From Pseudomonadota bacterium (GTDB lineage Bacteria > Desulfobacterota > Desulfovibrionia > Desulfovibrionales > Desulfovibrionaceae): a stretch of DNA of 64,000 bases. Shown here in pieces: positions 43,893 to 53,099 of this stretch. The position numbers and the translations under genes were made by a program. Where the stretch lies: assembly GCA_018816865.1 (NCBI GenBank), contig JAHIUW010000036.1:217873-281872 (forward strand), written 5' to 3'. Position 1 is the first letter of the stretch. Each line of letters opens with the position of its first letter. A model generated the notes under the pieces. It was given only the letters and a program-made list of their open reading frames with translations, was not told the DNA's origin and searched no databases.

Positions 43893-44561
43893 ATGGACAA
43901 ACAAACCCGCACCTATCTCAAGGGATCGATCATGCTCGCCACGCTGGTGGGCATCGGACTTGCCCTGCGCGCCGCCGGTCTTGACCAGGCCCTGAACGAG
44001 CATTGGATCGACGCCCACATCCGCGGGCAAGGGCTGGCGGGCTGGGCGCTGTTCATCGGCATGGCAGGCTTGTTTACGGGCATTGGCCTGCCGCGGCAGA
44101 TCATCAGTTTCCTGGCGGGATACGCCTATGGCTTTGTGGGAGGGACCGTGGCGGGCACTGTGGGCACGGCCCTGGGCTGCGCCCTGGCCTTCTGCTTCGC
44201 CCGCTTCCTGGGGCGACGCACGGTGACCGAGCGCTTTGGTGGCAAGATCGGCAAGGTCGACAGATTTTTGCGCGACAATCCGTTTTCCATGACCCTGATC
44301 ATCCGCTTCATGCCCGTGGGCAGCAACATCCTGACCAACCTCGTGGCCGGGGTCAGCTCCGTAGGGGCGTGGCCGTTCCTGGCCGGATCGACCCTGGGCT
44401 TCATCCCCCAGACCCTGATCTTCGCGCTGCTCGGCAGCGGCTTCAAGGTCGACTTCGCCTGGCGGGTGACCCTTTCGGTCATCCTGTTCGGCCTCTCCAC
44501 GTGGTGGGGCTTCGCCCTCTACCGCAAGAAGCGCGGGGCGGATGTGGTCAACGGGGACTAG
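43893..44561 (+). CDS. TVP38/TMEM64-type VTT domain membrane protein
   Basis: The 222-residue polytopic protein of the DedA/TVP38 superfamily has a core with FTGIGLPRQIISFLAGYAYG and RFLGRRTVTERFG. A later FMPVGSNILTNLVAG element matches the VTT (SNARE-associated) domain. Members act as lipid scramblases or flippases. It lies 70 bases after the GT2 gene and may share its transcript; a PAP2 gene is convergent. Together they suggest envelope lipid work. Confidence 0.88.
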   Translation: MDKQTRTYLKGSIMLATLVGIGLALRAAGLDQALNEHWIDAHIRGQGLAGWALFIGMAGLFTGIGLPRQIISFLAGYAYGFVGGTVAGTVGTALGCALAFCFARFLGRRTVTERFGGKIGKVDRFLRDNPFSMTLIIRFMPVGSNILTNLVAGVSSVGAWPFLAGSTLGFIPQTLIFALLGSGFKVDFAWRVTLSVILFGLSTWWGFALYRKKRGADVVNGD

Positions 44562-44741
44562 GCCCCGGCACAGAAAATAAAAGCCCCCGCGGGACCGATT
44601 CATCCGCCGGAGGGCACCCCCAGGGCAAGGGCAACCACCAGCCCCGTTCCCGGACAAGCTCATCCGCCAGGGGCACTCCCGAAGCCAACAAAAACGCCGC
44701 CACGTTCACCCGCGCGGGCGGCCTCGCCAGAACGATGCGGC

Positions 44742-45341
44742 TCAGCCACCCGGCAGCCCTTGCCGATCCCCGCCCCTGAGCAACTTGACCACCGTCCACA
44801 CAGCCAGGGCGGCCCCCAGCCCGAACAGCCAGCCCATGAGCACGTCCGTGGGATAATGCTTGCCAAGATACAGCCTCGACCAGCCCACCAGCAGGGGCAT
44901 GGCCCAGACATAGCGCCGCGTCCCCGGCCAGAGCAGCCAGATGACCACGGCGGCGGCCATGGCGTTGGCCGCGTGGGCCGAGGGGTACGAACTGCCGTCC
45001 GTCTTGGTCTGCACGAAATCGGCGGGACGCTGTTGCCACTGACCATCTTCGATGAAATACGTCTGGGCCAAGGCATTCAGCGGCCGGACGCGACCTGTGG
45101 CGCTCTTAACCAGATTCGTGCCCCCATCGGCCAGCCCCACGGCCAGGACCAGGATCAGCAGCCCCACCCACTGGGCCCGACCGTAGCGCCGCGCACCCAG
45201 AGCCAGCCCCGTCAGCACCAGCACCCACAGGAACATGGCCGAGGAAAACAGGGGCATCAGCCAATCCAACAGGCTGTTTCTAAACACGCCGTTGGCGAAC
45301 TCGAACAGGGCCAGATCCCAGGGGGGGGTCATAAAATTCAT
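44742..45341 (-). CDS. PAP2-family membrane phosphatase
   Basis: The 199-residue membrane protein has all three phosphatidic-acid phosphatase motifs: KSATGRVRP, YPSAH and SRLYLGKHYPTD. This makes it an undecaprenyl-pyrophosphate or lipid phosphate phosphatase. AAGGA precedes the ATG. The 180-base spacer to the convergent VTT gene holds two imperfect copies of CATCCGCC-GGGGCAC (44603 and 44663) and no gene. Confidence 0.92.
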   Translation of the reverse strand: MNFMTPPWDLALFEFANGVFRNSLLDWLMPLFSSAMFLWVLVLTGLALGARRYGRAQWVGLLILVLAVGLADGGTNLVKSATGRVRPLNALAQTYFIEDGQWQQRPADFVQTKTDGSSYPSAHAANAMAAAVVIWLLWPGTRRYVWAMPLLVGWSRLYLGKHYPTDVLMGWLFGLGAALAVWTVVKLLRGGDRQGLPGG

Positions 45342-45426
45342 GAACGTTCCTTATAATCCGGCAGATGCCTTGCTCAAGAGAGCAGAATCAAAGTCATCTT
45401 CCTAAAAGTAAAATTTCTTTCAGGGC

Positions 45427-45538
45427 GCTCAAAAATGGTCAGCTGCGAGGCGCTAGAGAAATTGGAATCCGACGTGTATTCAACATACACGAGGATGACA
45501 ATTTCTCGCAGCAACAAAGCAGATGGCCGTTTTTCAGC
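45427..45538 (-). repeat. Dispersed palindromic repeat, copy B
   Basis: On the minus strand the order of family marks is the same as in copy A: ATCTGCTTTGTTGC, GAGAAATTGTCAT pairing with the later AATTTCTC, apical GTGTAT/ATACAC with CCTC before and GTCGG after, and GCGCCTCGCAG. Outer arms GCTGAAAAACGGCCATCTGC and GCAGCTGACCATTTTTGAGC pair in 16 of 20 positions. It begins 4 bases after the stop of the LUD gene, in that gene's orientation. Confidence 0.75.
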
Positions 45539-45542
45539 GGCC

Positions 45543-46208
45543 TCAGAACCCGAGTTCCTGATCCACGAGTATGACCTTAATGCGATTCTTGGGCCACGCC
45601 TTCTCGGTGATCGACCAGGTATTGCAGATGCGCTCCGGGCTGGTGCAGTTCTCACAGCGCAGGGTCTTGACGCAGGGAGTCTTGCGGTCCAGGCGCATAC
45701 TGTTCACGGGGGCGGCGTGGTTCCTGACGCGCGCAAAGGCGGCGTCCAGATCCGGGACGACCTTGTTGCGACCCGCCACCACAATGACGAACCGCGGCCC
45801 AAAGGCCAGGGCCGCCACACGATTGCCCGTGCCATCCAGGTTCACCAGCCGTCCGTCCTCGGTGATGGCGTTGGCGCTGGTCAGGAACACGTCCGAAAGC
45901 AGGGCCTTGCGCCGCAGGTTGAGCACCTCGTAACGGGGGATGGAGGTGTCGTAGGTGTCCAGCACCTCCAGACCGCCAAGGGCCTTGATCCCCTCGTAGA
46001 TGCCCGAATGGACCAGGGTCATGGACCCGCCAAAGGAGGCGGATTTGACGTGTTCTTCCTCCATCATCTTGGGCAGCAGTTGCTCCAGGACCAGGGTGCG
46101 CGCCGCTCCCGCACCGGACACGACATAGGGTTCGAAATTGTTGCGTGCCAGAGCCTTTTTCAATTGGTTCAGTCGTCCTTCGCGAAAGGTCTCCAGTGGC
46201 TTGTCCAT
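45543..46208 (-). CDS. LUD-domain protein (LutC/YkgG-like, DUF162)
   Basis: The 221-residue protein has the LUD fold: SFGGSMTLVHSGI, then SDVFLTSANAITEDGRLVNLDGTGNRVAALAFGP (display split: NAITEDG, NLDGTGNR) and GRNKVV. A C-terminal cluster of cysteines (CVKTLRCENCTSPERIC) could bind metal. LUD proteins take part in lactate oxidation in some bacteria, but no LutA/LutB or lactate dehydrogenase gene is nearby. A stand-alone role is unknown. Confidence 0.85.
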   Translation of the reverse strand: MDKPLETFREGRLNQLKKALARNNFEPYVVSGAGAARTLVLEQLLPKMMEEEHVKSASFGGSMTLVHSGIYEGIKALGGLEVLDTYDTSIPRYEVLNLRRKALLSDVFLTSANAITEDGRLVNLDGTGNRVAALAFGPRFVIVVAGRNKVVPDLDAAFARVRNHAAPVNSMRLDRKTPCVKTLRCENCTSPERICNTWSITEKAWPKNRIKVILVDQELGF

Positions 46209-46421
46209 CTATCTGTCTCCCTTTGGTTTCTTCCACCTGTGCCAAGCCAGGTCAGCGGGGTCAAGGGCCTGCAAGCAGGAATGACAACGTCCCCCAAAGG
46301 GACATCTTCCCGGGAAAGCGCTGCCAGACCTTAAGTTCTGCTGATTATGGACGATACAATACATGTTAACGAGGCCCCATAGTGTCGCTTGACGTGCAAT
46401 CCGATCTTCAGCGGGAAACCC

Positions 46422-47315
46422 ATGTCACTGGTCATCAACAACAATCTCATGGCCGTCAACGCCGCGCGCAGCATGAGCGCGGCATTTTCGCTGTTGAGCA
46501 CGTCGGTCAGCCGCCTTTCCTCGGGCCTGCGCATCACCAGCGCTGCGGATGACGCGGCAGGACTGGCCATCCGTGAACTGATGCGCTCCGAAATTGCGGC
46601 CATGCACCAGGGTGCGCGCAACGTCAACGACGCCATCTCGCTCATCCAGACCGCGGACGGGGCAGCCCAGGTCATCGACGAAAAACTGATCCGCATGAAG
46701 GAACTGGCCGAACAGGCCGCCACCGGCACCTACAATTCCGACCAGCGTCTGATCATCGACTCCGAGTACCAGGCCATGGCCTCTGAGATCACCCGCATCG
46801 CCAACGCCACGGACTTCAACGGCATCCATCTGCTGAACGGCAATCTCTCGGGAGAAAATTCCGCCCACCGGGGTTCGGCGCTGGTCTCCACGGGCCCCTT
46901 GAAGGTGCACTTCGGCTCGGGCAACGACTGTTCCGAAGACTACTATTACATCGCCATCAACAATGCCACGGCCTCGGCCCTGGGTCTGGGCAACCAGTCC
47001 GCAGCGGGTGCGGGATTCACCATCTCCACCCAGTCCGCCGCACAATTCGCCCTGGAGGCCATCAACCAGGCCATCGTCTCCAAGGACAAGATCCGCGCCA
47101 ACCTGGGCGCCCTGGAAAACAGGCTCTACGCCGTGACCAACCTGGAGATCATGGCGGAAAATCTCCAGGCCTCGGAGTCGCGCATCTCGGACGTGGACGT
47201 GGCCCTGGAGATGACCCAGTTCGTGCGGGCCCAGATCCTGTCCCAGGCCGCAGTGGCCATGCTGGCCCAGGCCAATACCCTGCCGCGCATGGCCATGCAG
47301 CTCCTGAACGGCTAG
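46422..47315 (+). CDS. Flagellin
   Basis: The 297-residue protein has the conserved N-terminal D0/D1 helices (SLVINNNLMAVNAARSM, then SSGLRITSAADDAAGLAI). The C-terminal partner ends in AVAMLAQANTLPRMAMQLLNG. The middle is short. No other flagellar gene is in the window, so it is an orphan flagellin copy. The ATG at 46422 fits the family start; the open frame reaching 46389 does not. No clear sigma-28 promoter is visible. Confidence 0.93.
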   Translation: MSLVINNNLMAVNAARSMSAAFSLLSTSVSRLSSGLRITSAADDAAGLAIRELMRSEIAAMHQGARNVNDAISLIQTADGAAQVIDEKLIRMKELAEQAATGTYNSDQRLIIDSEYQAMASEITRIANATDFNGIHLLNGNLSGENSAHRGSALVSTGPLKVHFGSGNDCSEDYYYIAINNATASALGLGNQSAAGAGFTISTQSAAQFALEAINQAIVSKDKIRANLGALENRLYAVTNLEIMAENLQASESRISDVDVALEMTQFVRAQILSQAAVAMLAQANTLPRMAMQLLNG

Positions 47316-47485
47316 CCTCGGGGCATCTTTTTCATCTCCACGAGACAGGCTTGACAAATCGGCTGGGCTGGGGCACAAAGTCCAGCCGCGAAGGAACTGC
47401 TTGAGGGGCGCGGGACACCGCGTCTCTTCTGCTTTTCGCAGCGACTAATAGATGACTTACCACAGGCCGCGCGTCCCGCATGGGG

Positions 47486-47514
47486 TTGACTTCATGTCGG
47501 GCAACGGTTAATTA
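47486..47514 (+). promoter_or_regulatory. Candidate promoter of rpmH-rnpA
   Basis: TTGACT (47486-47491) and TAATTA (47509-47514) are 17 bases apart. Transcription would start about 30 bases before the rpmH ATG. Confidence 0.5.
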
Positions 47515-47549
47515 CTGCCGTTTACTTTGCCATTCAAGGAGAGATAGAA

Positions 47550-47684
47550 ATGAAAAGAACATATCAGCCCAGCAAGATCAGACGAAAAAGGGCCCTTGGG
47601 TTCCGTGCCCGTTCCGCCACCAAAAACGGTCGCGCCGTTCTGCGTCGCAGACGCGCCAAGGGACGTAGCAAATTATCAGCTTAA
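47550..47684 (+). CDS. rpmH: Ribosomal protein bL34
   Basis: This 44-residue, very basic protein starts [14 protein letters not shown] and ends GRSKLSA, matching bL34 along its length. AAGGAGAGA precedes the ATG. It heads the rpmH-rnpA-yidD-yidC-jag cluster that usually lies near the replication origin. No DnaA-box cluster or dnaA gene was seen in the window. Confidence 0.97.
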   Translation: MKRTYQPSKIRRKRALGFRARSATKNGRAVLRRRRAKGRSKLSA

Positions 47685-47707
47685 GCTTCCCGCGCGAAAA
47701 CCGTCTT

Positions 47708-48049
47708 TTGAAACGGCCCCGATTTCTTGCCTGCTATGAGCAGGGAAGAAAGTTTTACTCCAGGAATTTCATTGTATTCGCGCTCCCCAACCCCGCACCA
47801 CAGACGACCTGGCGTCTCGGGGTGGCGGTGAGCAAGAAGCTGGGGTCCGCGGTTCGCCGCAACCGCATCAAGCGCCTCCTGAGGGAGTTCTTCCGCTTGC
47901 ACCGGGCCGACCTGACAGCCCCCGTGGACTATGTCGTCATCCCCAAACGGCACGTGGACGCCAAGCGGCTGACCATGGACCAGGTCGGGGAAGAACTCTC
48001 CGTCTTGGTTGCCAAGTCACTCTTAGCGCCAGGCCTTACAGCGGGATGA
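47708..48049 (+). CDS. rnpA: Ribonuclease P protein component
   Basis: RnpA supports the RNase P ribozyme in tRNA 5' maturation. The signature [22 protein letters not shown] is intact (shown partly: [12 protein letters not shown]). The first usual start codon is TTG 47708, but family-like sequence ([10 protein letters not shown]) continues upstream in frame. No ATG, GTG or TTG lies there before the TAG at 47666. Translation may therefore begin at an ATT or ATC inside the end of rpmH (47672 or 47675). 113 residues from the TTG. Confidence 0.93.
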   Translation: MKRPRFLACYEQGRKFYSRNFIVFALPNPAPQTTWRLGVAVSKKLGSAVRRNRIKRLLREFFRLHRADLTAPVDYVVIPKRHVDAKRLTMDQVGEELSVLVAKSLLAPGLTAG

Positions 48050-48069
48050 TTCCCGCAGGCAATACGAGC

Positions 48070-48342
48070 ATGAGAACCGCACTCTGTCTGCTCATTCGCG
48101 TATACCAACGCGCCATTTCTCCCCTCTTCCCGCCCTCGTGCCGGTTCGTCCCCACTTGCTCGTCCTACGCCATCGAAGCCCTCACGGTGCACGGAGCCCT
48201 CACGGGATCCTGGCTCACCCTGCGCCGGTTGCTGCGCTGCCAGCCCTGGTGCAAAGGCGGCTTCGACCCAGTGCCTCCCAAAACGGACTCGGCCGCAGGG
48301 TCCCCAACTGCCAACATCCACACAGGTACGCACAATGGATAA
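48070..48342 (+). CDS. yidD: YidD membrane-insertion efficiency factor
   Basis: The 90-residue protein has the family core [23 protein letters not shown] and [16 protein letters not shown] (Cys-rich). It assists YidC-dependent insertion. The ATG at 48070 fits the family N-terminus ([18 protein letters not shown]). An ATG at 48046, overlapping the rnpA stop, is an alternative. The end overlaps yidC by 8 bases. Confidence 0.94.
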   Translation: MRTALCLLIRVYQRAISPLFPPSCRFVPTCSSYAIEALTVHGALTGSWLTLRRLLRCQPWCKGGFDPVPPKTDSAAGSPTANIHTGTHNG

Positions 48343-49945
48343 TGATAATACCAAACGCACGCTGATCGCCATTGTCCTCTCCACCCTGGTCCTGCTGGGC
48401 TGGACGTATTTTTTCTCCCCGCAGCCCAAGACCGCGCCGGAACCCACCGAGCAGGCGGCCACGATGCAGGACGCCTCGGCGGCTTCTGAGATGACCACCG
48501 CGACCAATACTGAGCAGGCTCCCGCCTTCATCCCGGTCGGCGGCCAGGATGTGGTGGTCGAGACACCGCTGTTCAAGGCCGTCCTCAATTCCGCAGGCGG
48601 CATCCTCACCGATTTCGAGCTCAAGGACTACAAGACCAGCATCGCACCCGGTTCGCCCCAGGTGAATCTGGTGTCCTCCGCCGCCATGGACAAGGGCCTG
48701 CTGGGCATCCTCTGGAACGGCCAGGGCTCATGGCGCAGCGGACAGTGGGCCGCACCGGAACAGACCCAGGTGACCATCGTTGACGGCGAAGAGACCAGCG
48801 TGTCCTTCTCCGGCGTGTTCGGTGGCCTGTCCATCGTGCGCACCCTGACCTTCAAAGCCGATTCCTACCTGATCCAGGAGAACGTGGCCCTGACCAACAC
48901 CTCGGCCACCCCTGTCTCGGGCCGCCTGGGCTTCACCCTGGCCTCCCAGCCCCTGACCCACGCGGATGACCGCTACAACATGACCCGCATCTCCTGGCTC
49001 GACACCGAGGGCACGGACGACGAAAACGACCGTGAGGACCTGGGCATCGGCGTGACCCGCCGCGATGGCGTGGCCTGGGGCGCCATCCAGAGCAACTATT
49101 TCATGATGGCCGTGGCTCCCGAAGCTGGCGAGCTGGCCATGCACGCCAAGTTTGCGGGTGACCTGTTCCGCATTCAGATGGACAAGGACAACATCGATCT
49201 GGCCCCCGGCACCCAGGTGACCGTGGGCAACAACTATTACTTCGGCCCGCTGAGCGACAAATTCCTGGTGGGCGCCCCCAATGACTTGGAAAGAATCGTG
49301 ACCTACGGGTTCTTCGATATCCTGTCCAAGCCTCTGCTGCAGCTCTTGAACTTCTTCTACGGCCTGGTCGGTAACTGGGGCGTGGCCATCATCCTGTTGA
49401 CGATCTGCATCAAAATCGTGTTCTGGCCGCTCTCCAACAAGAGCTACAAGTCCATGAACAAGATGAAAAAGATCCAGCCGCTCATGGCCAAGGTCCGCGA
49501 GCAGCACAAGGATGACCGAGCGAAGATGAATGAGGAGATGATGCGGCTGTACAAGACCTACAAGGTCAATCCGGCTGGCGGCTGCCTGCCGATGATGCTG
49601 CAGATTCCCGTGTTCTTCGGCCTGTACCAGGCACTGTTGGGTGCCATCGAGCTGCGCCATGCCTCGTTCATCCCGCACGTACCCTTCACGGACATCGTCT
49701 GGCTGGCCGACCTCTCGGCCAAGGACCCGTTCTACGTGACGCCGCTGATCATGGGCGCGACCATGTTCCTGCAACAGAAAATGACTCCTTCGCCCGGCGA
49801 TCCGACCCAGGCCAAGGTGATGCTGTTCATGCCCGTCATCTTCACCTTCCTGTTCCTGAACTTCCCCTCGGGCCTGGTTGTGTACTGGATGGTGAACAAC
49901 ATCCTGTCCATCGCCCAGCAGTGGATGCTGACCCGCGACGCCTAA
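48335..49945 (+). CDS. yidC: YidC/Oxa1 membrane protein insertase
   Basis: The 536-residue protein has an N-terminal helix ([15 protein letters not shown]), a periplasmic P1 domain (about 60-330), and a C-terminal five-helix insertase core. The core includes [41 protein letters not shown] and [21 protein letters not shown] (each a separate segment). Length and layout match Gram-negative YidC. It is translationally coupled to yidD. Confidence 0.97.
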   Translation: MDNDNTKRTLIAIVLSTLVLLGWTYFFSPQPKTAPEPTEQAATMQDASAASEMTTATNTEQAPAFIPVGGQDVVVETPLFKAVLNSAGGILTDFELKDYKTSIAPGSPQVNLVSSAAMDKGLLGILWNGQGSWRSGQWAAPEQTQVTIVDGEETSVSFSGVFGGLSIVRTLTFKADSYLIQENVALTNTSATPVSGRLGFTLASQPLTHADDRYNMTRISWLDTEGTDDENDREDLGIGVTRRDGVAWGAIQSNYFMMAVAPEAGELAMHAKFAGDLFRIQMDKDNIDLAPGTQVTVGNNYYFGPLSDKFLVGAPNDLERIVTYGFFDILSKPLLQLLNFFYGLVGNWGVAIILLTICIKIVFWPLSNKSYKSMNKMKKIQPLMAKVREQHKDDRAKMNEEMMRLYKTYKVNPAGGCLPMMLQIPVFFGLYQALLGAIELRHASFIPHVPFTDIVWLADLSAKDPFYVTPLIMGATMFLQQKMTPSPGDPTQAKVMLFMPVIFTFLFLNFPSGLVVYWMVNNILSIAQQWMLTRDA

Positions 49946-50002
49946 AGGCGTCGCCTGGGCCGGCACCGGCAGCTCCCCCTGGTTTTATCGCAAGGAGTAC
50001 TG

Positions 50003-50995
50003 ATGAGCGACTTCAAGGAATTCACAGGCAAAGTAGTCGACGACGCCATCGAAGCGGCGTGCGCGCACTACAGCCTTTCACGAGAAATGCTTGAGATAGA
50101 GATCGTCTCCGGCGGATCCACCGGCATCTTCGGCCTGATGGGCAAGAAGAAGGCTGTGATCCGCGCCCGGAGACGCGAAAAAAGGCAACCCTTTGCTGAT
50201 CTGCAACCCGAAGCGGTCGCCGCGCGCCAGGAGCAGAAGCCCGTTGAGCCGCCTGCCCCGCGCGAGGAACCCCGCGCCCGTCAGGAGTCCGGCACAAGCC
50301 GAGAGCCCAGGCAGCAGAAGGACTCCAGGCCGCGAACCGAGCCCCGGCGCGAGCCTCGGCACGAGGACAGGCCTGCGCCCAAGAGGGAACAACCGCGTGA
50401 GCAGGCCCCTCGACGTGAAGCCGCCCCGGAACCCCCTCGCGCTGCGAGACCCATGCCCGCCAGCGGCGAACGGGAACCTGCACTGCGCTCGGCCAACGCC
50501 CCCGACGCTCAAGCCCTCGAGGACGCCGTGCGCGAGGTCCTGACCACACTGCTCGAGCCCCTGATCGCCCAACCCGCATTGGTCTTCAGCCACGAGGCAG
50601 GACGCATGAAGGTGCTCATCGACGACGAGCCCAACTCCGGGCTGATCATCGGTCGCGAGGGCCAGACCATCACCGCCCTGCAATACATCACCAACCGCAT
50701 CGTGGCCCGCAAGTTCCAGACCTCGGTCCGCGTGCATCTGGACGCCGGCGACTACCGCGACAAGCAGGACGACAACCTGCGCAAGCTGGCCCTCTACCTG
50801 GCCGACAAAGCCAAGGATCAGGGGCGGACCCAGAGCACCAAGCCCTTGTCCTCGTACCATCGCCGCCTCGTGCACATGGCCCTGCAGGACGACGACAGCA
50901 TTGCCACCCGCTCCAAGGGCGACGGCCCGCTCAAGCGTGTCCTGATCTACCCCGCGAGCAGCCGCCGCGAAGGACGCCAGCAGCGCAGCGCGTAG
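50003..50995 (+). CDS. jag: Jag/KhpB-like RNA-binding protein
   Basis: The 330-residue protein has the Jag N-terminal domain (GKVVDDAIEAACAHY, then SGGSTGIFGLMGKKKA), a long Arg/Glu/Pro-rich linker (about residues 55-170), a KH domain with LIIGREGQTITALQYI, and an R3H domain (RRLVHMALQDD). The linker looks disordered and is longer than usual. It follows yidC in the classical cluster. mnmE, which often comes next, is not there. Confidence 0.93.
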   Translation: MSDFKEFTGKVVDDAIEAACAHYSLSREMLEIEIVSGGSTGIFGLMGKKKAVIRARRREKRQPFADLQPEAVAARQEQKPVEPPAPREEPRARQESGTSREPRQQKDSRPRTEPRREPRHEDRPAPKREQPREQAPRREAAPEPPRAARPMPASGEREPALRSANAPDAQALEDAVREVLTTLLEPLIAQPALVFSHEAGRMKVLIDDEPNSGLIIGREGQTITALQYITNRIVARKFQTSVRVHLDAGDYRDKQDDNLRKLALYLADKAKDQGRTQSTKPLSSYHRRLVHMALQDDDSIATRSKGDGPLKRVLIYPASSRREGRQQRSA

Positions 50996-51071
50996 CAAGA
51001 CTGCGCCGGGACAGGGCACAGGTCCAGGCCTGTTGCGCGTTCAGCGGATTGCCCACGGGCAGCCACAAATC

Positions 51072-51106
51072 AAACGGGGAACTCCAGCAGGAGTTCCCCG
51101 TTTTTA
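51072..51106 (+). terminator. Terminator of the rpmH-jag cluster
   Basis: AACGGGGAACTCC pairs with GGAGTTCCCCGTT (13 bp, 4-base loop) followed by a run of Ts. It lies about 80 bases after the jag stop. Confidence 0.9.
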
Positions 51107-51139
51107 TTCGGCCCTGAAAACAAATCCGGCTGGTCGATC

Positions 51140-52438
51140 CTAATCCCAGAAGCGGAGCACCTGCTCCACGGTCTCGCGCGGACGCAGGACAGTGAACCGC
51201 AACTGCCCGCCCTTGCGGCTCAGGCCCAGGACCAGGGGCATCTGACGGGAATTGTAGCGCGACCACATGGACAGGGTGTAGGCCCCCACATCCCTGAAGC
51301 AGACCCAGTCCCCCTGCTCCAGAAGGGGCAGGGGCACATCCCGCGCGGGCAGGTCGCCCTGGAAGCACAGCGGCCCGGCAATGGTCTGGGCCACGGCCTG
51401 GCCGGCCTTCAGCCGGCCATCCGCAGCAACGCCGAGCACATCGTGATGCCAGTCGCCCGGGTTGTAACACTTGCGCAGGAACAGGTCCGCCCCCAGATGG
51501 GTCACGGCCGTGACGACCCCGGACTGGACCTTGACGTATTCCACCCGACTGGCAGCGAAGGCCGCATTGGCGTGCACGGCCCGCCCGAACTCAGTGACCA
51601 GCCCATAGCGCCCTGACCACAATTCAGGGCAGCTCTGGCGCAGGGCAACGCCGTAGTCGCTGATGGACGGCTTGGGATCGGCCGCATCGTAGGTGGCGGG
51701 CAGTCCGCCGCCGATATCCAACAGCCGGACCCGGCCCGGACTACGATCGTTGATCTCCTCGGCCAGATCCACCAGGGTCCGCGCTCCGGCGCACAGTTGC
51801 TCCAGGGAGCAGCCCTGTGAGCCCACGTGGGCGTGCAAGCCCGTGAGCCAGGGATGCCGCCCAAAGGCGGCGATGATTTCGGCGCGAAATTCAGCCACCG
51901 GGACTCCGAACTTGGAGTAATGCCCGGCCACGGAGGTAGCAGCGATGGCCCCCGCACCCACCTGGGGATTGACGCGCAGACCGATGCTCCCGGCTGGGGA
52001 AACCCCTTGGCGGGCGAGCCCGGCGAGCAGGTCATGGATGCGTTCCAACTCCTGGAAACCGTCCGCATTGAGGTTCACCCCCCGCTCCAGGGCCAATCGC
52101 AGTTCGGCCCCGGTCTTGGCCGGGGAGTCAAACAGGATGCGCCGCGGCTCAAACCCCGCCCGCAGGGCGAGTTCCAGTTCCGGCAGCGAGGCAACCTCGG
52201 CCCCGATGCAGGGATCAACGGCCGCCAGCAGGAGCAGGACCTTCGGCAGGGGATTGGCCTTCACGGCCAGCGCATGCAACGTGCCCTCGGGAAAGGCCTG
52301 GCAAGCCTCGCGCAACCTTGCCCGCAAGCGGTCGAGGTCATAGACGATCAGACCCGTGTCCTGGCTGCCGATCAGCCCCTGTACCAAGGCCGATTGCAGG
52401 GTCCGCGCCAGCTCCTGGGGTGCAATTCTGGTATCCAT
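51140..52438 (-). CDS. Fold-type III PLP-dependent decarboxylase (LysA-like)
   Basis: The 432-residue protein has the PLP lysine in LHALAVKANP, the barrel elements ILFDSPAKT and LHAHVGSQG, the phosphate-binding IGGGLP, and a C-terminal sheet with ETVEQVLRFW. The partner-site element GPLCFQGD is where LysA has GPxCExxD; Cys is present and Glu is Phe/Gln here, so specificity may differ from diaminopimelate. Ornithine, arginine or another basic amino acid is possible. It is divergent from the shikimate-kinase-like gene. Confidence 0.85.
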   Translation of the reverse strand: MDTRIAPQELARTLQSALVQGLIGSQDTGLIVYDLDRLRARLREACQAFPEGTLHALAVKANPLPKVLLLLAAVDPCIGAEVASLPELELALRAGFEPRRILFDSPAKTGAELRLALERGVNLNADGFQELERIHDLLAGLARQGVSPAGSIGLRVNPQVGAGAIAATSVAGHYSKFGVPVAEFRAEIIAAFGRHPWLTGLHAHVGSQGCSLEQLCAGARTLVDLAEEINDRSPGRVRLLDIGGGLPATYDAADPKPSISDYGVALRQSCPELWSGRYGLVTEFGRAVHANAAFAASRVEYVKVQSGVVTAVTHLGADLFLRKCYNPGDWHHDVLGVAADGRLKAGQAVAQTIAGPLCFQGDLPARDVPLPLLEQGDWVCFRDVGAYTLSMWSRYNSRQMPLVLGLSRKGGQLRFTVLRPRETVEQVLRFWD

Positions 52439-52563
52439 GGGACCATGCTAATCCCTGCCCAGCGGATTGGGAAGCCTTGACAGGGCTTGTTTTTTGCCGC
52501 ATCCACCCCGGGTGGGCAGGCATCAGCCAGCCCGGGACAACGATCGCACCAGGAAAGGCCCTG

Positions 52564-53097
52564 ATGGTAGAGTTCAGCACCAGACAAACGGACGAGGGCT
52601 GCGTGACCCTGATCGGCATGGCCGGTGCGGGCAAGACCACCGTGGGCAAGGCCCTGGCCAAGCACCTGGGCTGGGCCCACATGGATACCGACCAGCTCAT
52701 CGAATCCTTTTTCGGCCGCCCCCTGCAGGACGTGTTCGACGCCCTGGGCCGCGAGGCCTTCCTTCGGGCCGAAGAAGAAATCGTGACCCAGGTGGGGGCC
52801 AAACGCGCTGTGATCTCCACCGGGGGCAGCGTGATCTACGGCCCCCTGGCCGTGGCCCGGCTGAAGTCACTAGGCCCTCTGGTACACCTCGACCCAGGTG
52901 TACAGGCCACCTGCGACCGTGTGGGCAGCGCCCAGGGGCGCGGCCTGGCCATTGCCGACGGCCAGACGGTGCAGGACCTCTACAACGAACGCAAGCCGCT
53001 CTACGAGCAGGCCGCCGATCTGATGGTGGACACCCTCAGCGAATCCCCAGAGGCCTGCGCCAGACGCATCGCCCACTGGCTAGCCAACCGGGACTGA
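52564..53097 (+). CDS. Shikimate-kinase-family small-molecule kinase (shikimate or homoserine kinase)
   Basis: The 177-residue P-loop kinase has the Walker A GMAGAGKTT near residue 19, DTDQLIE in the position of the shikimate-binding DxD, and STGGS. AGGAAAGG precedes the ATG at 52564. The fold matches AroK. I recall that a shikimate-kinase-like protein of Desulfovibrio was shown to be a homoserine kinase, so that role must be considered. The open frame upstream to 52318 is antisense to the decarboxylase gene and not needed. Confidence 0.85.
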   Translation: MVEFSTRQTDEGCVTLIGMAGAGKTTVGKALAKHLGWAHMDTDQLIESFFGRPLQDVFDALGREAFLRAEEEIVTQVGAKRAVISTGGSVIYGPLAVARLKSLGPLVHLDPGVQATCDRVGSAQGRGLAIADGQTVQDLYNERKPLYEQAADLMVDTLSESPEACARRIAHWLANRD

Positions 53098-53099
53098 TC

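Noticed and set aside
46360..46421. A sigma-28 or sigma-54 promoter ahead of the flagellin gene
   Set aside because: Only partial matches (such as CCGAT) were seen; spacing and the second box did not fit either consensus.
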